NCBI RefSeq assembly: GCF_900083545.1
Contig: NZ_LT559262.1
Coordinates: 558,001 to 622,000 of the forward strand
DNA from: Alistipes provencensis
Lineage (GTDB): Bacteria; Bacteroidota; Bacteroidia; Bacteroidales; Rikenellaceae
Length of the DNA: 64,000 nt
Reading direction: 5' to 3'
In this document: piece by piece, positions 59,259 to 64,000 of the stretch
Position numbering within the stretch: the stretch's first letter is position 1
Layout of the letters: the number at the start of each line of letters is the position of its first letter
Position numbers and translations under genes: made by a program
The notes under the pieces: generated by a model
Seen by the model: the letters and a program-made list of their open reading frames with translations, nothing else
Told to the model about the DNA's origin: nothing
Database searches by the model: none

Positions 59259-60182
59259 ATGGAAGAAGCAGTAAAAGTACTGATTATCGGCAGCGGCCCC
59301 GCAGGGTACACCGCAGCCATCTATACCTCCCGCGCCAACCTCAATCCGGTGCTGTACGAAGGGATCGAGCCGGGCGGACAGCTCACGACGACGACCGACG
59401 TCGAGAATTTCCCGGGACACCCCGACGGTGTCACGGGCACCGACCTGATGGCCCAGATGCGCAAGCAGGCCGAGCGCTTCGGCGCCGACATCCGCACGGG
59501 GACCGTCACGCGCGTAGACCTCTCGTCGCGCCCGTTCCATGTGGTCGTGGACGGCACCCGGGAGATCAAGGCCGAGACGCTCATCATCGCCACGGGAGCT
59601 TCGGCCAAATACCTCGGACTTCCCTCCGAAACCAAGTTCCGCGGTCAGGGCGTCAGCGCCTGCGCCACCTGCGACGGATTCTTCTACCGCAAGAAGGACG
59701 TGGCGGTGGTCGGCGGCGGCGACACGGCCTGCGAGGAGGCATCCTATCTGGCGTCGCTCTGCCGGAAGGTCTACATGATCGTCCGCAAGCCCTACCTGCG
59801 CGCTTCGAAGGCGATGCAGCAGCGGGTGTTCAACACCCCCAACATCGAGGTGCTGTTCGAGCACAACACTGCCGAGGTGCTGGGCGACGAATCGGGCGTC
59901 ACGGGAGCCCTGCTGCGTAAGAACGACGGCACGGAGGTGACGATCGACATCGCGGGATTCTTTCTGGCCATCGGCCACCACCCCAACACGGAACTTTTCC
60001 GCGACCAGTTGAAACTCGACGCCGAGGGGTACATCAAGGTCGAGCCGGGTGCGTCGAAGACCAACGTCGAAGGGGTCTTCGCCGCCGGCGACGTCAAGGA
60101 CCCCCACTATCGTCAGGCCATCACGGCCGCCGGATCGGGGTGCATCGCCGCGCTGGACTGCGAACGGTTTTTGTTAAAATAA
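59259..60182 (+). CDS. trxB: Thioredoxin-disulfide reductase
   Basis: 307 residues. FAD-binding LIIGSGPAGYTAAIYTSRAN, YEGIEPGGQLTTTTDVENFP, the redox motif SACATCDGFFYRKKD (CATC), NADPH-binding VVGGGDTACEEASYLASLC and the C-terminal GVFAAGDVKDPHYRQAITAA. Uses NADPH to reduce thioredoxin. Starts 42 bases after the four-gene cluster and may be read through from it. Confidence 0.96.
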   Translation: MEEAVKVLIIGSGPAGYTAAIYTSRANLNPVLYEGIEPGGQLTTTTDVENFPGHPDGVTGTDLMAQMRKQAERFGADIRTGTVTRVDLSSRPFHVVVDGTREIKAETLIIATGASAKYLGLPSETKFRGQGVSACATCDGFFYRKKDVAVVGGGDTACEEASYLASLCRKVYMIVRKPYLRASKAMQQRVFNTPNIEVLFEHNTAEVLGDESGVTGALLRKNDGTEVTIDIAGFFLAIGHHPNTELFRDQLKLDAEGYIKVEPGASKTNVEGVFAAGDVKDPHYRQAITAAGSGCIAALDCERFLLK

Positions 60183-60311
60183 AACGTTTTTGATTTTAGG
60201 GAGGCGGATGCGGTGCGTCGCGCAGTCCGGCACGGATGGGATATACAAAGGTATTTCCCATTCGGGACGAACAAGCGAGGTGACGCAGGCGCCCCATAAA
60301 ATCGAAAAGAC

Positions 60312-61235
60312 ATGAGTTTCAGTGTCACCATATTAGGCTCTTCCTCCGCCAAGCCCACCGTGAGCCGCCATCCGTCGGCACAGGTCGTGAACGTCCACGA
60401 ACAATATTATCTCGTGGATGCGGGCGAGGGTGTGCAGCAACAACTGGTCCGCTACGGCGTCAATCCGCTGAAAATCCGCGCCGTGTTCATCTCGCACCTC
60501 CACGGCGACCACGTTTTCGGGTTGTTTCCGCTCATCTCGACGCTGGCGCTCTACGGCCGCAAGACCCCGCTGCGGATCTTCGCCCCGGCGCCCTTCGGCG
60601 AGATACTGGCCTGCCACCTCAAATATTTCGACACGGAGTTGCCCTACACGGTGTCGTGGACCGAGGTCGACACCACCAAGCACACCCTGCTGCTGGAGAA
60701 CCGCACGTTGGAGGTATGGAGCGTCCCGCTGCGCCACCGCGTGCCGTGCGCCGGGTTTCTGTTCCGGGAGAAAGAGCCGCCGCTGAACGTCGAAAAGTTC
60801 AAAATCACCAAATACGGTCTCTCGATCGCGCAGATCACCGCCGCCAAGCGGGGCGAGGACGTCACGCTGGAATCCGGGGAAACAATCCCCAATGCCGAAC
60901 TGACCTACCGTCCCTATGCGCCGCGCTCGTATGCCTATCTCTCGGACACGAACTACTCGGCCAAGGCCGCAGGGCTCTGCAAGGGGGTCGACCTGATGTA
61001 CCACGAGGCGACCTACGCCGCCGCGGAGCAGCGGGCGGCCAAGGACCGGGGCCATTCGACCACGGCCGACGCCGCGAAAGCGGCCCTGAAAGCGGGCGCC
61101 CGGCGACTCGTGATCGGGCACTATTCGTCGCGTTACAAGGACGAAATGCAACTGGTCGACGAGGCGCGCACGATCTTCCCCGAGAGCTACCCCGCCACCG
61201 AAGGGACCACTTACAGCATCGAAAAAGAACGATGA
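60312..61235 (+). CDS. rnz: Ribonuclease Z
   Basis: 307 residues, metallo-beta-lactamase fold: VTILGSSSAKPTVSRHPSAQ, YLVDAGEGVQQQLVRYGVNP, FISHLHGDHVFGLFPLIST (HxHxDH), LRHRVPCAGFLF, AYLSDTNYS, and GHSTTADAAKAALKAGARRL with VIGHYSSRY. Processes tRNA 3' ends, needed here because tRNAs lack encoded CCA. Overlaps the next start by four bases. The 129-base gap before it holds no gene. Confidence 0.95.
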   Translation: MSFSVTILGSSSAKPTVSRHPSAQVVNVHEQYYLVDAGEGVQQQLVRYGVNPLKIRAVFISHLHGDHVFGLFPLISTLALYGRKTPLRIFAPAPFGEILACHLKYFDTELPYTVSWTEVDTTKHTLLLENRTLEVWSVPLRHRVPCAGFLFREKEPPLNVEKFKITKYGLSIAQITAAKRGEDVTLESGETIPNAELTYRPYAPRSYAYLSDTNYSAKAAGLCKGVDLMYHEATYAAAEQRAAKDRGHSTTADAAKAALKAGARRLVIGHYSSRYKDEMQLVDEARTIFPESYPATEGTTYSIEKER

Positions 61236-61987
61236 CCAAAGCCGAAATACAACTCGTCCGCGCGCTGGCCGATAAACGCGGCCGCGCCGAACACCAACTC
61301 TTCGTCGCCGAGGGGGAGAAACTCATCGGCGAACTGCGCGCCTCGCACCTGCGGGTGCGCAAACTGTTTGCTCTGGAAGGGGTTTTCAAAGGCCCGGAGG
61401 TCGAGACCGTCGCCCCGCGCGACATGGAGCGCCTCTCGCTGCTGAAGACCGCCGGCAACTCGCTGGCGCTGGTCGAAATACCCCGTTACGAACTGGATAC
61501 GGAGTCGCTGAAAGGGCGGCTGACGCTGGCGCTGGACGACGTGCAGAACCCCGGCAATCTGGGGACGATCATCCGGCTGGCCGACTGGTTCGGCATCACG
61601 GACATCGTCTGCTCGCCGGGCTCGGCCGACTGTTTCAACCCCAAGGTCGTGCAGGCCACGATGGGGGCCATCCTCCGCGTGAGGGTCCACTACACCGATC
61701 TTGCCGAATGCCTTGCGGCGGCGGCCGCGCAGGGAATCCCCATTTACGGGACTTTTCTGGAAGGGGAGAATATTTACCGGGCGGACCTCGCCCCGGAGGG
61801 CATCATCGTGATGGGCAACGAGGGCCGCGGCGTCACGCAGCCGGTGGCGCGCACGGTCACCCGCAAGCTCTTCATTCCGCCGTGGCCGGCCGACCGCCGG
61901 GGTTCGGAATCGCTGAACGTCGCCATGGCGACGGGAATCATCTGCTCGGAGTTCCGGCGGCGCAGTACTCCGCCAGCACATTCCTGA
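61232..61987 (+). CDS. SpoU/TrmH-family RNA 2'-O-methyltransferase
   Basis: ATG 61232 overlaps the rnz stop (ATGA). 251 residues: an L30e-like substrate-binding N-terminus (HQLFVAEGEKLIGELRA) and a trefoil-knot SPOUT domain with LALDDVQNPGNLGTIIRLAD (motif 1), IIVMGNEGRGVTQPVA (motif 2) and IPPWPADRRGSESLNVAMAT (motif 3). Modifies ribose in rRNA or tRNA; the exact site cannot be told. Confidence 0.93.
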   Translation: MTKAEIQLVRALADKRGRAEHQLFVAEGEKLIGELRASHLRVRKLFALEGVFKGPEVETVAPRDMERLSLLKTAGNSLALVEIPRYELDTESLKGRLTLALDDVQNPGNLGTIIRLADWFGITDIVCSPGSADCFNPKVVQATMGAILRVRVHYTDLAECLAAAAAQGIPIYGTFLEGENIYRADLAPEGIIVMGNEGRGVTQPVARTVTRKLFIPPWPADRRGSESLNVAMATGIICSEFRRRSTPPAHS

Positions 61988-62303
61988 TCCGTCGGACCCG
62001 CTCCAGCGCTTCGGCGCAGTCCGCACGCGGGAACAATCCGCTTCCGCCTATCCGCTGCACGGACTCCTCCAGCTCGGCGACCGCCTTTCTCGCCTCGTAT
62101 AACTGCGCCTCGGTCGCCGAGGCGAAATCGGTTTTGCCCAGCAACACCGAAGCGCAGCGCGCCCGCCGTTCGAAGCTGGCCAGCACGGGATCGCTCCGCC
62201 GCGGGTCATAGGGGGCCATCCAGAACGTTTCGAACATCAGACCAAAGATCATTTCGACGAATTCAGCATTGCATTTCGACATTTTCCGCTCACTTTTTCT
62301 CAT
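61938..62303 (-). CDS. Hypothetical helical protein
   Basis: ATG 62303 (MRKSERKMSKCNAEF) or ATG 62282 (MSKCNAEFVEMIFGLM) are candidate starts; a longer frame to 62393 would overlap the structured RNA. About 121 residues, all-helical in look: ASFERRARCASVLLGKTDFA, AQLYEARKAVAELEESVQRI, CAEALERVRRIRNVLAEYC. No family recognised. Its 3' end overlaps the methyltransferase gene by 50 bases, tail to tail. It begins about 20 bases after the RNA element ends on the same strand. Confidence 0.5.
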   Translation of the reverse strand: MRKSERKMSKCNAEFVEMIFGLMFETFWMAPYDPRRSDPVLASFERRARCASVLLGKTDFASATEAQLYEARKAVAELEESVQRIGGSGLFPRADCAEALERVRRIRNVLAEYCAAGTPSR

Positions 62304-62323
62304 ATTCCGCAACTCGTTACCGG

Positions 62324-62524
62324 AAAAAAGCGCGGGCAGAGATGCTGATCCACCGTCGAGGTATTGGACGACCCGTAACGTAGAATGCGGCAAATGCCCA
62401 CGCTGAAAAACAGCGAGAGCATCAACCTTTATTCCTTACGTTACCCGAAAGTGTCCAATTTTCGACGGTAAGAAAAAAGCCGATGCGCTTTTATCCAAAA
62501 AATATCGGCAGTCCTCACAGGCTG
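62324..62524 (-). ncRNA. Structured RNA element, copy 2 (about 200 nt)
   Basis: Reverse-strand counterpart of 48676-48877. Matching helices with changed bases on both sides: GCAG/CTGC for GCGG/CCGC; ACCGTCGA/TCGACGGT for ATCACCGA/TCGGTGAT; GTAACGTA/TACGTTAC for ACCAGATA/TATCTGGT; GAAT/ATTC for GAAC/GTTC; GCTG/CAGC for GCCG/CGGC. The unpaired motifs ATAAAAGCGCATCGGC, AAATTGGACACTTTCG and GTCCAATACCTCG are kept. The 3' end GCGCTTTTTT is complementary to the AAAAGCGC loop over eight bases. No conserved reading frame spans it. Confidence 0.72.
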
Positions 62525-62530
62525 CTACAA

Positions 62531-62538
62531 CAAAGATA
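62531..62538 (-). promoter_or_regulatory. -7 box TATCTTTG of structured RNA copy 2
   Basis: The reverse complement of CAAAGATA; same spacing to the first hairpin as in copy 1. Confidence 0.65.
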
Positions 62539-62601
62539 ATAAAAAATTGCACCTGCGGACGTAAAGCGATGTAAAAAATCATTTTAATCGGGTTTCAGGC
62601 A

Positions 62602-62630
62602 TTGTGTATTCTGAATATTTTATAACTTTG
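62602..62630 (+). promoter_or_regulatory. Promoter TTG-N18-TAACTTTG of pdxA
   Basis: TTG 62602-62604 and TAACTTTG 62623-62630, 21 bases before the ATG at 62652. Confidence 0.65.
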
Positions 62631-62651
62631 TAAGTTGAAACAAAATTGATT

Positions 62652-63749
62652 ATGCCGGAACACAAACTCAGAATAGGCATCACGCAGGGCGACACGAACG
62701 GCATCGGCTGGGAGGTCATCCTCAAAGCACTCGCCGACCCGCGCATGACGGAGCTTTTCACCCCCGTCGTCTACGGTTCGCCCAAAGCCGCCGCCTATTA
62801 CCGAAATACCCTTGCGGAAACAGAGACGATCCCGTTCAACCCCGTGGCTTCGGCCGCCGAGGCCCGCCGCGGAAAGGTCAACCTCGCGGCCTGCGGCGAG
62901 GGGGCCGAGATCGTGCCGCCGGGCAAAGCGTCCGCCGATGCGGGCCGTGCGGCCGTGGAGGCGCTGCGCGCCGCCATGCGCGACCTGAAGGAGGGGCATC
63001 TCGACGCCATCGTCACGGCCCCCTTCGACAAGGAGACCGTGCAGGCCGACGACTTCCGCTACACGGGACACACCGAATACATGGCCGCCGAACTCGGGGG
63101 CGAGTCGATGATGATCATGTGCAGCGACGTGCTGCGCGTGGGTCTGGTCACCAAGCACATCCCCGTTTCGGAGATCGCCCGCAGCATCACCCGGGAGCGG
63201 ATCGTCAAGGATCTGCACACGCTGCGCCGTTCGCTCGTCGAGGACTTCGGGATCGTCGAGCCGCGCATCGCCGTCATGGCCCTCAACCCCCACGCCGGCG
63301 ACGGCGGACTGCTGGGCCGCGAGGAGCAGGAGATCATCCGCCCGGCCATCGTCGAGGCGTTCGACAAGGGCGTGCTGGCCTTCGGGCCTTTTGCGGCCGA
63401 CGGGCTTTTCGCCGGCGGCGGATACGCCAAATACGACGGCATCCTCGCCATGTACCACGATCAGGGGCTGGCGCCGTTCAAGACGCTCTCGCCCGACGGG
63501 GTGAACTTCACGGCGGGACTTTCGGCCGTGCGCACCTCGCCCGACCACGGTACGGCGTTCGACATCGCCGGGAAGGACAAAGCCGACCCGCAGTCGATGC
63601 GCAACGCGATTTACACGGCCATCGACATCGTGGAGCACCGCCGCGCATGGGCCGAGTGGACGCGCAACCCGCTGCAGCACGCCGAGCGCGAAAGGGGCGG
63701 CCGCGACGTGTCGGTCCGCGACCTGCCGCAAACCGAAAAAGAGGATTAA
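62652..63749 (+). CDS. pdxA: 4-hydroxythreonine-4-phosphate dehydrogenase
   Basis: ATG 62652 (MPEHKLRIGITQGDTNGIGW); a TTG at 62646 adds two residues. 365 residues: GITQGDTNGIGWEV at the start, TAPFDKETVQADDFRYTGHT and VALVTKHIP-like VGLVTKHIPVSEIA, ALNPHAGDGGLLGREEQEII, and AMYHDQGLAPFKTLSPDGVN with RTSPDHGTAFDIAGK. The His and Asp residues of the metal site (TGHTEY, YHDQG, SPDHG) are present. Makes the precursor of pyridoxal phosphate. Confidence 0.96.
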   Translation: MPEHKLRIGITQGDTNGIGWEVILKALADPRMTELFTPVVYGSPKAAAYYRNTLAETETIPFNPVASAAEARRGKVNLAACGEGAEIVPPGKASADAGRAAVEALRAAMRDLKEGHLDAIVTAPFDKETVQADDFRYTGHTEYMAAELGGESMMIMCSDVLRVGLVTKHIPVSEIARSITRERIVKDLHTLRRSLVEDFGIVEPRIAVMALNPHAGDGGLLGREEQEIIRPAIVEAFDKGVLAFGPFAADGLFAGGGYAKYDGILAMYHDQGLAPFKTLSPDGVNFTAGLSAVRTSPDHGTAFDIAGKDKADPQSMRNAIYTAIDIVEHRRAWAEWTRNPLQHAERERGGRDVSVRDLPQTEKED

Positions 63750-63836
63750 ACGAAACACCGGGCACCCCGGAAGCGTATTCCGTCTCGTAATTGTGGAAGC
63801 GCCGAAGGCCCCGAAAACTTAATTTTATACAAACAA

Positions 63837-64000
63837 ATGATCAAAATCACTTTTCCCGACGGCTCCGTCAGAGAATATGCCGAAGGGACGACTGCTTACC
63901 AGATCGCAGAGAGCATCAGCCCTCGTTTAGCTGCTGACTCGCTCGCGGCCTCGGTAAACGGCGCGACGGTAGACATGACGCGCCCGATCGAGGCCGACGC
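63837..64000 (+). CDS. thrS: Threonyl-tRNA synthetase, N-terminal TGS domain (cut by window edge)
   Basis: ATG 63837 gives [20 protein letters not shown], then [20 protein letters not shown] and [14 protein letters not shown], the TGS domain that begins bacterial ThrRS ('I...DG....Y..G.T...IA..IS..LA......V.NG...DL..PI..D'). Only 54 residues are visible. The domain also opens Rel/SpoT proteins, but there it is internal. Confidence 0.88.
   Translation, partial: MIKITFPDGSVREYAEGTTAYQIAESISPRLAADSLAASVNGATVDMTRPIEAD

Noticed and set aside
1..64000. CRISPR array or rRNA genes
   Set aside because: No regularly spaced 25-40-bp direct repeats with unique spacers and no rRNA signature sequence were seen; the tandem units at 54077 are contiguous and only three.

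Overview
The window reads as chromosome of a GC-rich, gut-type member of the Bacteroidota, most like Alistipes or a close Bacteroidales relative. The evidence is the repeated -7 promoter box TAnnTTTG with an upstream TTG, tRNA genes without encoded CCA, a SusC/SusD-centred polysaccharide-utilisation locus, DUF4954 and DKNYY proteins, and the short adenylate kinase. The genus is inferred from style; no marker was compared.

Left end (1-13.6 kb). A partial ECF sigma factor opens the window. A roughly 13-kb, lower-GC integrated island follows. It lies between a 41-bp fragment of a tRNA-Pro gene (578-618) and the complete tRNA-Pro(GGG) gene (13553-13627), the usual signature of a tyrosine recombinase inserting at a tRNA 3' end. 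The island carries its integrase, a frameshifted IS1595-type zinc-ribbon gene, an excisionase-like HTH protein, DUF6291 and VirE-N/PriCT-like replication proteins, a set of exported proteins, and several genes with defence or toxin character: a RelA/SpoT-domain protein, a zeta-type kinase with a 52-residue partner, and an EVE/Mrr-N-like protein with a transmembrane segment followed by a tiny membrane protein. I see no relaxase or conjugation gene. Sequence just left of the 41-bp repeat has the same layout as the island's right end, so a second element may be stacked to the left.

Housekeeping block (13.6-26.8 kb). This holds a btuCD/fecCD-like ABC importer behind what looks like a collapsed binding-protein gene, tRNA-Glu, rpsT, a 3' remnant of trpA, adk, thiL, two membrane proteins, rpsF-rpsR-rplI, a DMT exporter, a DKNYY-repeat protein, rpsA and a lipoprotein metallophosphatase.

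Pectin locus (26.8-46.8 kb). A membrane-spanning propeller/AraC regulator precedes a co-directional series: PL10 pectate lyase, SusC, SusD, a surface DUF4957/5123-like lipoprotein, GH28, a GH105 fusion, a GH106-like enzyme and a CE12-like acetylesterase. Together they would bind, import and dismantle homogalacturonan/rhamnogalacturonan.

Right end (46.8-64 kb). This holds a nucleoside kinase, a YccF-Sel1 protein, gcvP, a SlyD-type isomerase, a four-gene cluster (kinase-like/WG, DUF4954, VWA, degenerate kinase/WG), trxB, rnz, a SpoU methyltransferase, pdxA and the start of thrS.

The most striking signal is a pair of about 200-nt elements, 48676-48877 (+) and 62324-62524 (-). Each starts just after its own TATCTTTG box. 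They share single-stranded motifs while their helices differ by compensatory changes. They look like two copies of one structured RNA and may be the best candidate here for something new, although a 6S-type RNA has to be excluded.
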